From the IMG/VR virus record IMGVR_UViG_3300032770_000001, positions 313,931 to 377,930 of that record: 64,000 bases of DNA; one strand, 5' to 3'. Made by a program: the position numbers and the translations under genes. Shown in pieces: positions 7,825 to 15,577 of the stretch; position 1 is the first letter of the stretch, and the number at the start of each line of letters is the position of its first letter. Origin of the DNA: a virus. The notes beneath the pieces are model-generated. The model saw nothing but the letters and a program-made list of their open reading frames with translations, did not search any database and was not told where the DNA came from.

Positions 7825-8197
7825 GGCTCAGAAGCCGGAATTGAAGGTGCCGAAAGTCGAGGACGGCGACTGGACACCCGGCTCGTTCGGCTGGTACATC
7901 CATCAAGCCAACGTGATCGCCTCATTGAACTGTGAACAGAACAGTCTTGGGGCGATCTATCTGGCGAAAGTAGTCGAAAGGGCAAAGGGGCTTGGCAAGA
8001 CCAAAGCCCCGCAACGCAAGAAGCGATACCAGCACTTCGCCATCATCAGCCAGTACCCGGAGATTGGGCAGATGGGCTGTACGACGGCATCTTCGCTGGC
8101 TGAGGCGACAACGGACATCCATCAGGAGGAGCCCGGTGCGATCCTGAAACGCATTGCCAAGAAAGATTGCCGGGTGTGCAAGGAATTCGGAAGTTAA
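7808..8197 (+). CDS. Hypothetical basic protein with CxxC
   Basis: 129 residues, overlapping the DUF262 gene by 17 bases, with GAGGAAG before the ATG. Lysine-rich N-terminus (MPRKSKAQKPELKVPK) and a C-terminal CRVC. No known family. Tight overlap with the DUF262 gene makes it a candidate functional partner, though nothing nuclease-like is visible. Confidence 0.6.
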   Translation: MPRKSKAQKPELKVPKVEDGDWTPGSFGWYIHQANVIASLNCEQNSLGAIYLAKVVERAKGLGKTKAPQRKKRYQHFAIISQYPEIGQMGCTTASSLAEATTDIHQEEPGAILKRIAKKDCRVCKEFGS

Positions 8198-8481
8198 TGA
8201 ACTGGACGAAGAGTGAGACAATTGGGGGAGTGAGATACACCCGGTCCGACGGCGCGGTCGTGAAGTGGGACAACTCATCCCCGCATCCCAACCCGGCAGA
8301 GCCTACGGCACGGATGTGGACGGCATGGGAGCCTGATCCCTCCCAGAAAGCCCTTCTAATGCACCGAGGGCGCTGGCGTAGGGCTCAGGACGGCACTAGG
8401 GTACGGTTGGGCTTCCCCCGGCGTTGGAAAACAGCACAGGCGGCAATGGATGCCGTAGACAGGGAGTATCCACTTGGGTAG
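8197..8481 (+). CDS. Hypothetical protein
   Basis: 94 residues from ATG 8197, overlapping the preceding TAA by one base. Rich in Trp, Arg and Pro (GVRYTRSDGAVVKWD, GRWRRAQDGTRVR). No motif recognised. Confidence 0.56.
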   Translation: MNWTKSETIGGVRYTRSDGAVVKWDNSSPHPNPAEPTARMWTAWEPDPSQKALLMHRGRWRRAQDGTRVRLGFPRRWKTAQAAMDAVDREYPLG

Positions 8482-9061
8482 GATTATCTGCATCGGACGG
8501 CGTGCCACGGGAGTCGATGATGACACCCGTGCTGTCCATTACATCGGCGACTGGCTCCAGAGGATGGGGCGGCTGGCGGACGTAGGCAAGCGCATTCAGA
8601 GCGGCGACCTCGACCTGTATGACATGAGCACCCTGCCGGAAAAGGGTGACGGCATAGCCGCCATTGAACGGTATCGGGATATCGACATGGTACTGGCGAT
8701 CCACCTGTTCGGGATCGATTTCGGAACTGGATTGAACAGTCCCGCTCTGTACCAGATGACCAACTATTACTATAACCGTCGTAACTGGCAACTGCTGGAC
8801 ATCTGCCGGGAGCGCGGGGTAAGATTGATCGCTTGGGGAGATCAACCGAAATTTCACCCGGCCTGCTATCCCGACGTTCAGCAGACTCAATTGGTTGGCT
8901 CCTGCTATCTCTACGAACCGGAGGTCAAACATGCACGCCAAAGAAAGGGAACTGGAAAGGTTGCTGGAAGAGCACGGCTTCGAACTGCAAAGGGGACACA
9001 AGCATCTGGTGTACAGGAACCCCGCAGGGCTCGTGCTCACCATGTCCAACTCGCCAAGTGA
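8474..9061 (+). CDS. Hypothetical protein with TTG start; 3' end overlaps next gene
   Basis: 195 residues from TTG 8474, which has GGGAG upstream. Residues 1-150 look like a real alpha/beta protein (GRIICIGRR, DIMVLAIH-like, RGVRLIAWGDQPKFHP). The last 43 residues lie inside the next gene in another frame and are basic and low in structure. Either the overlap is genuine or the natural C-terminus was changed by a frameshift. No family recognised. Confidence 0.55.
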   Translation: MGRIICIGRRATGVDDDTRAVHYIGDWLQRMGRLADVGKRIQSGDLDLYDMSTLPEKGDGIAAIERYRDIDMVLAIHLFGIDFGTGLNSPALYQMTNYYYNRRNWQLLDICRERGVRLIAWGDQPKFHPACYPDVQQTQLVGSCYLYEPEVKHARQRKGTGKVAGRARLRTAKGTQASGVQEPRRARAHHVQLAK

Positions 9062-9494
9062 CATCAACGCCCGGAATCAAGCCCTGCGCGATCTGCAAAA
9101 GATGCTCGGTATGCGACCGGGTGTCGCAATCGTGGGTAGTCGCCGGGAGAAACGTAGGAAATCGTGCCCGATAAAAATCGATTTCACCCGGATCGAGACG
9201 AATGTGATTTCGCATCGTCCGTCGCTTGCCGATCAACTGGAGAAAGTCCGGGCAGAGTTGAAACTGGAAGGCAAGACCGAAACCGGACGGACACCGACTC
9301 AACCAGAGTTGCAGATCAACCAACCGCATCAAGAGCGGAGATATTTCGCCGAGGTCACGGTCTGCCGAGAGATTTTCGATATCATCCTCCGGGCTGGCGA
9401 TGAGGGTATGAGCATCATGCTCAAGGACGAATCCAGCCATCGGGTGCAATTCGTCCGACGCCCGACCGCAACCCAGAAAAGGGGGAGTAAATAG
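8931..9494 (+). CDS. HicA-like domain protein
   Basis: 187 residues from ATG 8931, preceded by GGAGG. The first 60 residues (ELERLLEEHGFELQRGHKHL, then VYRNPAG) match the HicA/YcfA fold, a dsRBD-like mRNA-binding toxin whose key histidine sits in the G-x-x-H segment. The remaining 125 residues are an unrelated extension ending basic. No HicB-like antitoxin is obvious next door. It may be a phage RNA-binding regulator or RNase rather than a toxin-antitoxin toxin. Confidence 0.58.
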   Translation: MHAKERELERLLEEHGFELQRGHKHLVYRNPAGLVLTMSNSPSDINARNQALRDLQKMLGMRPGVAIVGSRREKRRKSCPIKIDFTRIETNVISHRPSLADQLEKVRAELKLEGKTETGRTPTQPELQINQPHQERRYFAEVTVCREIFDIILRAGDEGMSIMLKDESSHRVQFVRRPTATQKRGSK

Positions 9495-9740
9495 ATGGCA
9501 AGCATTAACGTATCGGAAAAAGAGTTCCACGCGGTCGCTAGTGCGGCAAACGATGCGCTGGACAAAAACGAGGTTGAGGCCGCTTACACGCTGGACGATC
9601 TCGCCCGGAAGATAAACGCCGCTTTATCGAAGAACACGGCGCGACGAGCATTAGGTAACTATCCGGCAGTCGGCGGGAGCCTGCCAAAATTTGAGGTTGA
9701 ATCGCCGCTGGAATCAAACGGTCGGCGACCGAAGAAATGA
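9495..9740 (+). CDS. Hypothetical protein
   Basis: 81 residues starting immediately after the previous stop. Helical N-terminus (NVSEKEFHAVASAANDAL) and a basic C-terminal tail (NGRRPKK). Could be a small DNA-binding or partner protein. ATGA overlap with the RNA-ligase fusion gene downstream. Confidence 0.55.
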   Translation: MASINVSEKEFHAVASAANDALDKNEVEAAYTLDDLARKINAALSKNTARRALGNYPAVGGSLPKFEVESPLESNGRRPKK

Positions 9741-10783
9741 AAGATCAATACGACTTTTCGGGTGGTGAACGCGGTAAGTATGTGCGTCAGGCGTTCAAAG
9801 ACTTGGTGTTCCACCGAGATTACAACAAGTGTGTCAACTGCGGTCTTCCCGGCGTGGACGCGCATCACATCATGGAGCGGAGGCTATTTCCCGATGGCGG
9901 ATATTATATCGATAATGGGGTTACAGTCTGTTCGACCTGTCATCAAGCGGCAGAAGCTACACTCATCGGATGCGATGTACTTCGTCAAAAGGCAGGCATC
10001 CACAACGTGGTTTTACCGCCCCATCTCGCGACCGATACCGACTACGACAAATGGGGAAACCCGATCCTTCCGAGCGGCTATCGGCTCCGTGGTGAACTTT
10101 TTGATGACGAAGCTGTTCAGAAAGTCCTCCGGCCTGTCCTCCACATGTTCATCAACCGGGTCAAATACCCCCGGACATACCACTTCCTGTGGTCACCGGG
10201 GCTCCAGAATGATGACCGCCAATTGCCAAGCACTGAAGGATGGCAGGGCCGACAGGTGGTCATAACCGAAAAGATGGACGGCGAGGGCACCACGTTCTAC
10301 CATGACGGCCTGCACGCCCGGAGTGTGGACGACATGGAGCCGCACCCGTCCCGGACGTTCATTAAGGCGATTCATGCCGCCTGCAAATTCGACATCCCGG
10401 ACAACTATCGGGTCTGCGGTGAAAATCTGACCGCTGTGCACAGCATCAAATACACCGATCTCCCATCGTATTTCATGGTGTTCTCGATTTGGAACGGACT
10501 CACCTGCCTGTCATGGGAAGAGACGATGGAATGGTCGGCTCTACTCGGCCTGCGTACCGTCCCCGTGCTCTATTGGGGAGAATACAGCGACGATGTCTGT
10601 AAGGCGATGTGCGATTTGCTAAACCCCACCACGCAAGAGGGTTTAGTGGTGCGTCCGGCTGCCCGTTTTCACTATAGAGATTTTCCCAAAGTTGTGGGAA
10701 AATACGTAAGGAAGTCCCATGTGCAGACCGACGAGCACTGGATGCGGAAGGAAGTAGAATTCAATGGTCTCGCAAAATCCTAG
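9737..10783 (+). CDS. HNH-like zinc domain fused to RNA ligase
   Basis: 348 residues. Residues 25-70 form an HNH-type treble clef: CVNC (32-35), DAHH (41-44), N60 and CSTC (65-68). Residues 145-330 are an Rnl2-type nucleotidyltransferase: EKMDGEG with Lys179 as AMP acceptor, CGENL as motif III, EGLVVR (301-306) as motif IV and GKYVRK (321-326) as motif V. RNA ligases of this type seal nicks in duplex RNA or repair cleaved tRNAs. Joining a nuclease-like domain to a ligase in one chain is unusual. A HAD phosphatase gene nearby could supply end-healing. Confidence 0.8.
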   Translation: MKDQYDFSGGERGKYVRQAFKDLVFHRDYNKCVNCGLPGVDAHHIMERRLFPDGGYYIDNGVTVCSTCHQAAEATLIGCDVLRQKAGIHNVVLPPHLATDTDYDKWGNPILPSGYRLRGELFDDEAVQKVLRPVLHMFINRVKYPRTYHFLWSPGLQNDDRQLPSTEGWQGRQVVITEKMDGEGTTFYHDGLHARSVDDMEPHPSRTFIKAIHAACKFDIPDNYRVCGENLTAVHSIKYTDLPSYFMVFSIWNGLTCLSWEETMEWSALLGLRTVPVLYWGEYSDDVCKAMCDLLNPTTQEGLVVRPAARFHYRDFPKVVGKYVRKSHVQTDEHWMRKEVEFNGLAKS

Positions 10784-11012
10784 CGACATCCGGCATTATA
10801 TGGCTCTGCGCAATACCGTAGCCGCCCGGTGCTGGAACATCCCGGCTTCGGAGAAGTACGGGACTCCGACGACATTCATCGTCGAGGACGAACGCGGTCA
10901 GGTGACGCTGGACAACAGTGCCGAAGGTTACCACCCGACTACGCCCCGCGAATTGTTGCTGTTGACGGCATTCAAAATTTGGCTGCACAAAACGGAGCAA
11001 TGTGGATTATGA
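10764..11012 (+). CDS. Hypothetical protein
   Basis: 82 residues overlapping the RNA-ligase gene by 20 bases (start MVSQNPSDIRHYMAL). Contains a beta segment (TPTTFIVEDERGQVTL). No known family. Position suggests coexpression with the ligase. Confidence 0.56.
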   Translation: MVSQNPSDIRHYMALRNTVAARCWNIPASEKYGTPTTFIVEDERGQVTLDNSAEGYHPTTPRELLLLTAFKIWLHKTEQCGL

Positions 11013-11206
11013 GCCTCTGCGAACGAGATGATGACTACCGCACATTCCGGGAACTGACGCCTGCCGAAGAAGCCGCATGGCGTCTATACTGCGACGAAAC
11101 CAAGGGCGACATGGACGTGCGTGACTTCTGGGACGATCTGTCGCCTCGCGTCAAGGCGCACTATCTGAATAAGGTGCACAATGGGTACCAGCGGCAATTG
11201 CGGTGA
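11009..11206 (+). CDS. Hypothetical protein
   Basis: 65 residues from ATG 11009 (ATGA overlap). Acidic and helical (ELTPAEEAAWRLYCDET). Longer starts upstream lie within the previous gene and are rejected. Function unknown. Confidence 0.52.
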   Translation: MSLCERDDDYRTFRELTPAEEAAWRLYCDETKGDMDVRDFWDDLSPRVKAHYLNKVHNGYQRQLR

Positions 11207-11387
11207 AGACTGTCCCGGCTGCCAGTCGATTAAGCAGTTCGAGGAACGACCGAACGGATGCACCTGTCCAGCACCGCACGAATCCGCTTTGCGGTACTGT
11301 TCGATTCATTGCTGCTGCTGGATGAACGCTGAGATCAACCTGTACGGACTTTGCCGACGTTGTGGGAAGTATCCGCTCTACCACTAA
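11181..11387 (+). CDS. Cys-rich miniprotein
   Basis: 68 residues with 12 cysteines, including CGEDCPGC, CTCP, CSIHCCC and CRRC. The pattern suggests two or more zinc-binding knuckles. It overlaps the upstream gene by 26 bases and its TAA overlaps the SET gene start by one base. Function unknown. Confidence 0.55.
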   Translation: MGTSGNCGEDCPGCQSIKQFEERPNGCTCPAPHESALRYCSIHCCCWMNAEINLYGLCRRCGKYPLYH

Positions 11388-11914
11388 TGAAACCGAAGAT
11401 CAACCCGGACTATTGCTACTACAAGCTGCGTCTCGTCAAGTCTCCCGTTCACGGCTGGGGCGTCGTCGCCGCCGAAACCATCCCCAAGGGCAGATTCGTG
11501 ATCGAATACACCGGGGAAGTCATGAACCGGAAGCGGCACAAAGAAGTCTCCGCAAAGCGAAAGCGTTGCTACATCTACACCCTTGACAAATACTGGTCAC
11601 TGGACGGGTTGGTGGGGGGCAGCGGAGCGGAGCGAGTCAATCATTCCTGCGACCCTAATCTTCGAGCAGACATCCGGGGGCACCGGGTTTTCTTCGTCTC
11701 CAGACGAAAGATCAAGAAGGGTGAAGAACTCTCAGTGGATTATTACTACAACTGGGATTTGAAAGACCTGAGCCTGTGCATGTGCAAAGCAAAGAACTGT
11801 CGTGGTACAATAAACTTCCCACCGCACGGGATCAGAAACACCCCGGCATATTTGGCATTGAGGGAACGACTTGAATCGCAAAGGAAAAGGGTTGAGAAGC
11901 GTGCCATACTTTGA
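11387..11914 (+). CDS. SET-domain protein lysine methyltransferase with post-SET zinc site
   Basis: 175 residues from ATG 11387. GWGVVAAETIPKG (23-35) is the first SET motif. NHSCDPN (85-91) and GEELSVDYYYNWD (112-124) are the SAM-binding and catalytic knot motifs. C131, C133 and C138 (CxCx4C) together with the Cys of NHSC make a post-SET zinc site like that of SUV39/Dim-5 enzymes. The family transfers methyl groups from SAM to lysines. A complete eukaryote-style SET plus post-SET in a phage is rare. Possible targets are host nucleoid proteins, ribosomal proteins or phage proteins; none is indicated. Confidence 0.85.
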   Translation: MKPKINPDYCYYKLRLVKSPVHGWGVVAAETIPKGRFVIEYTGEVMNRKRHKEVSAKRKRCYIYTLDKYWSLDGLVGGSGAERVNHSCDPNLRADIRGHRVFFVSRRKIKKGEELSVDYYYNWDLKDLSLCMCKAKNCRGTINFPPHGIRNTPAYLALRERLESQRKRVEKRAIL

Positions 11915-12401
11915 AGACATTACACTCTACGTAGACGTGGACGATACATGGATCGCTCACATGGTCGAAGGTTCCGGCTTCGATCTCAGACCGAACGCCA
12001 TGACCCAGCTACGTGGGCTGACAATGTTGTACGATGTCCAATGGCTCACCTGTTGGCCTCCGGAACCGTTGCGAGAGCTTCTGCATGGATTGTACGCCCC
12101 CGATGTATGGATGTACTCAAACTACTGCGCGTGGCGGACTCGCATGGAACTCAACAAGGGCGACAAAGTCGATGCCGTATTGAATGGCAACCCAAACTGG
12201 TACTGGATCGAAGACCCGCTTCCAAAGGATGAGTTTACTAAATTGGTCGAGGCCGGGGTGCAGGATCGATACATTCGTGTCGAGCCGCATGGAACATGGG
12301 GATTTCTCGACGCAATTCACAAACTTTTTGCCCTCACAAGTGTTGATTCTAAAGTGCTTTGGGCTGCTGGAATCAACCCTAAATGGTTCGAAAAATTCTG
12401 A
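11871..12401 (+). CDS. HAD-superfamily phosphatase-like protein
   Basis: 176 residues from TTG 11871 (GAGGG upstream); GTG 11901 is an alternative. HAD motif I is YVDVDDTW (about 20-27), motif II LTCWPP (59-64), motif III KGDKVDAV (96-103) and motif IV IEDPLPKDEF. The order and spacing fit a small HAD without a large cap, like 3'-phosphatase modules of polynucleotide kinases. With the RNA ligase 1 kb upstream, a role in RNA end healing is plausible but inferred; nucleotide or protein phosphatase activity is equally possible. Confidence 0.62.
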   Translation: MNRKGKGLRSVPYFEDITLYVDVDDTWIAHMVEGSGFDLRPNAMTQLRGLTMLYDVQWLTCWPPEPLRELLHGLYAPDVWMYSNYCAWRTRMELNKGDKVDAVLNGNPNWYWIEDPLPKDEFTKLVEAGVQDRYIRVEPHGTWGFLDAIHKLFALTSVDSKVLWAAGINPKWFEKF

Positions 12402-12423
12402 CGAAAAATCTCAGCGTTTTCTG

Positions 12424-12452
12424 TTGACTTCCTACGACACCCGTTATATACT
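12424..12452 (+). promoter_or_regulatory. Sigma70-type promoter
   Basis: TTGACT (12424-12429), a 17-base spacer and TATACT (12447-12452). It is the only near-consensus -35/-10 pair I found in the window and lies 50 bases before the ParB-like gene. Host polymerase should read it, consistent with early or constitutive expression. Confidence 0.75.
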
Positions 12453-12470
12453 TTTCTTGGTGTTAAATCG

Positions 12471-12485
12471 GGCACAACTTGTGCC
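12471..12485. promoter_or_regulatory. Palindromic operator candidate
   Basis: GGCACAACTTGTGCC is a perfect 15-base inverted repeat about 12 bases after the expected transcription start and 18 bases before the ParB-like ATG. It may be a repressor operator or a short mRNA hairpin near the ribosome-binding site. Confidence 0.5.
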
Positions 12486-12502
12486 TCTTGTGGAGCTAGT
12501 CC

Positions 12503-13759
12503 ATGGCTAATGGAAATGGAACTGGTGCCAAGCTCAAGTTTGAGCCCAAGTTCCCGCTGTTGCGTTACCCGCTCGATGCTCAGTATCCCACCCTCAACCC
12601 CGACAATTACCCCTTGTGGAAGGAACCGAAGGATTTCAAGAACCTTCGCTCTGAATTCGTCGCCTGCACCGCAAAAGAAGCCCTCGAAATGCTCAAGCGT
12701 GCAAACCCGGCGAACATTGTCCGCCGCAAAGAAGGACAGGTCAATCAGATTCGCGGCTGGATCAACGAGCGCATTTTCGGCGTTCAGGATACCATCGAGT
12801 TCGACTGGAACGGCGTGTTGCAGAATGGTCATCACCGTCTGGAAGCCATCTCCAAATCAGACGGCATCGTCCTGCTGCACATCGTGTACGGCGTCAATCC
12901 GGAGAACTACTCCCGCTATGACGATGTGTACAAGCGCACCGCCGCCAACATTCTCGGCATCGGCTTGAAGCTGGAGAAGGGCGAAGCTGATGATTGCGCT
13001 GCCGCCTCCAAGTGGACGACCGTCTACTGGGATGGCACCGCGCTCGAATCCCGTCAGGGTGTTCATGGTCGTAAGCGCATCGGCTACCTCAAAGCGAAGC
13101 CGGACATGATCGAACACAACGCCGATCTCGATGCGCTGGTGAAGCGCACCAAGGCGGAACTACCTTGCCCGAAGAGCATCCTGCTTACGTTGCTCACTCT
13201 CGGCTGCGAGGTTGCCAACGGTAAGACTTTGACTCGCGACTTCATCAAGGGGGTTGTAACGGGTGAAACCGCACTCGGTACCCCGGCACGCGAATACCGC
13301 GAATTCCTGCTCCGCAACAAGGACACCAAGAAAAAGCGCGTGTACACGAGCCTGAAACTCGGTCTTGGACTGATCGCTCTGCGTGCTCATCTGGAGGGAG
13401 AAGAGAACATGGAACCGCTGCGCATGAACTCGTACAACCCCAAAAAGGGTGTGCCGCGTTTGTCCGCACAGCAGGATTCGTTCTTCAAGGAATTGGCGGA
13501 AGAGGCACGTATCCGTGCCAAGAACAATCTTCTGACCAAGGTCAACCCGACGAACCGCAACTCGACCCCGTTGACTGACTTCGGGTTCTTCGGGAAGCGC
13601 GTTCTCAAGGCATTCGGCAAGTTCAACATCCACACTCTCGGCGATCTGGCACTCGTGAACAACGACGTGACATTGCGCAAGATGGTGAACAAGAACGACT
13701 TCGATCAGGTGAAGGACTTCGTCACTTCGATGGAATTGCCGACCGTTCGCGTGAACTAA
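12503..13759 (+). CDS. ParB-like domain protein with C-terminal helix-hairpin-helix
   Basis: 418 residues. DWNGVLQNGHHRLEAISKS (101-119) is the signature of the ParB/sulfiredoxin fold (here NGHHR in place of GERRxRA), which binds nucleotides or nicks DNA. The central 200 residues are helical. Residues 353-410 (GKRVLKAFGKFNIHTLGDL) resemble a helix-hairpin-helix DNA-binding unit. This is the only gene here with a strong host-type promoter plus palindrome, which suggests a highly expressed regulator or partition-like protein. It ends at a bidirectional terminator. Confidence 0.68.
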   Translation: MANGNGTGAKLKFEPKFPLLRYPLDAQYPTLNPDNYPLWKEPKDFKNLRSEFVACTAKEALEMLKRANPANIVRRKEGQVNQIRGWINERIFGVQDTIEFDWNGVLQNGHHRLEAISKSDGIVLLHIVYGVNPENYSRYDDVYKRTAANILGIGLKLEKGEADDCAAASKWTTVYWDGTALESRQGVHGRKRIGYLKAKPDMIEHNADLDALVKRTKAELPCPKSILLTLLTLGCEVANGKTLTRDFIKGVVTGETALGTPAREYREFLLRNKDTKKKRVYTSLKLGLGLIALRAHLEGEENMEPLRMNSYNPKKGVPRLSAQQDSFFKELAEEARIRAKNNLLTKVNPTNRNSTPLTDFGFFGKRVLKAFGKFNIHTLGDLALVNNDVTLRKMVNKNDFDQVKDFVTSMELPTVRVN

Positions 13760-13780
13760 CGCGGTCGATTAGAGACATAG

Positions 13781-13817
13781 ATGGGCTCGGCTAAACGGCT
13801 GAGCCCATTTTCTTTTG
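13781..13817. terminator. Bidirectional terminator hairpin
   Basis: ATGGGCTC (13781-13788) pairs with GAGCCCAT (13801-13808), followed on the plus strand by a T-rich tract. It lies between convergent genes. The last codons of the GNAT gene are inside the hairpin. Confidence 0.7.
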
Positions 13818-14252
13818 TACGGCACGAGCGTAAGTCACGCCGGGAAGAGTACCGCCCGACCAATTCACTTCGCCAACCACACGCATTCCGTTACGCTCAT
13901 AGAAATCACGTGCCGTTCGATTATCGGCACGGACGCTGAGATATAAATCGCCCTGCGATGGTTCCACAATCTCTTCGAAGAACTGCTGGAAGACCCGCCG
14001 TCCGGCTCCGTTGAATTGACCGCTGTTGAGAATTTGATGGAGCATGATCGAGCCAGCCGGAATTAACAGGTTGCCGACCCATGTGCGCTTCTTGTATTGC
14101 TGAAAGGTGATGACCACGCCGTCTTGATAGATGCATTGCTTCTTCTCGATGCGACGTTTTAGAGCGTCCTGCCGCACGTGCGGAAAGATATCTTTGAACT
14201 TCTGGAAGTGCCCGTAGATGTCTTTCAGGTCGTCGAGTGTTGCATATCGCAT
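13791..14252 (-). CDS. GNAT-family N-acetyltransferase
   Basis: 153 residues from the ATG at 14252, which overlaps the methyltransferase stop (TAATG); an in-frame GTG at 14267 is less likely. DLYLSVRADNRTARDFYERN followed by GMRVVG is the typical beta-4/alpha-4 region of GNAT acetyltransferases, with the acetyl-CoA site before it (GAGRRVFQQFF). Substrate unknown. It is cotranscribed with a DNA methyltransferase, so it may modify bases or a protein that works with the enzyme, though this is speculation. Confidence 0.7.
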   Translation of the reverse strand: MRYATLDDLKDIYGHFQKFKDIFPHVRQDALKRRIEKKQCIYQDGVVITFQQYKKRTWVGNLLIPAGSIMLHQILNSGQFNGAGRRVFQQFFEEIVEPSQGDLYLSVRADNRTARDFYERNGMRVVGEVNWSGGTLPGVTYARAVQKKMGSAV

Positions 14253-15529
14253 TAGCGTTTCTCCCACACGAACAATGGTTCGTATTTGTAGCCAGTCTTA
14301 CCGCCTGTGGCCGTAGTCTGGCTGCCCATGATTTTGCTCAGCCCGTAATCCATGCGTCCGATCCAATGCCATTCGTTGCTGAGATCACGGTCGATGTGCT
14401 TTACTAATTCATCAGTCAGTTCCGGGTAAGTCTTGACATCGGCGATGTTGATCGCGAGAAGTCCACCCGGTTTGAGGGCATAGTGACAGTTCGCCAAGGT
14501 ATCAGTCATGAAACCGTACAACCAGCCGTTCTTTCCCTCGTACTTCATGTAGCTCTGCGTCGGCTCGTCGGAATACTTCTCGGTGTCGAAGTACGGTGGG
14601 CTGGTGAAGCAGAGATCGACCCCGCCCTGAGGCAGTTTGTCTCGCATCTCCAGCGTCTCGCTGCCGAGTTTGTAGATGTCGATCTGGAGATCGCGGTTTG
14701 GGTCAAGGGTCTTGAAATCCCGGACCATGCGCTCCAGTCCATCGAAGGTTTCCGATGCCGGATCACAGCCGATATATCGTTTCACTCGCTGGCAACGCAT
14801 AGCTCCAAGCAAGCGACCGCCGAAACCACAGGACATATCCCACACGATGCTGCCGTTGACGTGCTCCAGCAGACGATCATAGATACCAGCCGCCGAGACC
14901 GGGCGGAAATTACTAACGCACTGCGTCCCGGTGAAAGTCTTGAGTTGCTTGCGAATGCCTGAGTTAGTGATCCGGGCTCCATGCTCCAGACGCTTCTGAA
15001 TCACTTTCATGAATATGGACTTGGTTCGAAAGGCTTTGTCCGGTGTCATCATCTTCCCGCACACCACTTTGGAATAGTGCGGGTGATACGTCCACGCCAA
15101 CTCCAGAGCGTGCATCCCACCGGACTGCTCGAAGCAGAGGTTCGGCCATGTTCCGGTAATTTTGGTCGCATAATCAAAAGCAAGGAACTCGTTGTAGCTT
15201 GCTTGCTTTTCCTCGTCAGTCAACTGGTAATCCATGACCGGATGACCCATCGTATCGAGTTTGTAGTAGTGAAGGCAGATCGCATTCTTGAAATCTTCCG
15301 TCCACTCATCGCCCGGAACGTCGTAGTCGTGTCCACGCCACGTGATGTCTTTCTGATGGGCTTGGCTCTTGTGAGGCTTGCGAGTGCCGCGCCAATATTT
15401 CATGTTGACGTGGATCGGCATGTGCCACTCGCCACATTCCTCACACAAAACGGTCCGGTGATCTAGGGTGCAGTCGGGGCAAACGGCTGGGTATTTTTCA
15501 ACGACAGCCGGAGCGGGAGAAGAAGTCAT
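14252..15529 (-). CDS. DNA methyltransferase (amino-methyltransferase type)
   Basis: 425 residues. Motif IV is TSPPYF (309-314), the catalytic loop of N4-cytosine or N6-adenine amino-methyltransferases. Motif I is SCGFGGRLLGA (233-243), the SAM-binding loop, followed by GCDPASE (254-260). The N-terminus has CPDC (17-20) and CEEC (29-32), a zinc knuckle. It likely methylates phage DNA against restriction, and no cognate nuclease is adjacent. The short upstream region has GGTATTAG six bases before ATG, a weak version of the leaderless promoter seen elsewhere. Confidence 0.8.
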   Translation of the reverse strand: MTSSPAPAVVEKYPAVCPDCTLDHRTVLCEECGEWHMPIHVNMKYWRGTRKPHKSQAHQKDITWRGHDYDVPGDEWTEDFKNAICLHYYKLDTMGHPVMDYQLTDEEKQASYNEFLAFDYATKITGTWPNLCFEQSGGMHALELAWTYHPHYSKVVCGKMMTPDKAFRTKSIFMKVIQKRLEHGARITNSGIRKQLKTFTGTQCVSNFRPVSAAGIYDRLLEHVNGSIVWDMSCGFGGRLLGAMRCQRVKRYIGCDPASETFDGLERMVRDFKTLDPNRDLQIDIYKLGSETLEMRDKLPQGGVDLCFTSPPYFDTEKYSDEPTQSYMKYEGKNGWLYGFMTDTLANCHYALKPGGLLAINIADVKTYPELTDELVKHIDRDLSNEWHWIGRMDYGLSKIMGSQTTATGGKTGYKYEPLFVWEKR

Positions 15530-15550
15530 ATTAGGCTAATACCAGCTTTC

Positions 15551-15571
15551 CAACCCTTTTTATGAGGGTTG
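15551..15571 (+). promoter_or_regulatory. Hairpin overlapping the ribosome-binding site of the first tail gene
   Basis: CAACCCT (15551-15557) pairs with AGGGTTG (15565-15571), loop of 7. The right arm contains the only purine-rich Shine-Dalgarno-like stretch (GAGGG) before ATG 15578, so folding would hide it. Possible translational control or timing. Confidence 0.4.
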
Positions 15572-15577
15572 ACCCGG

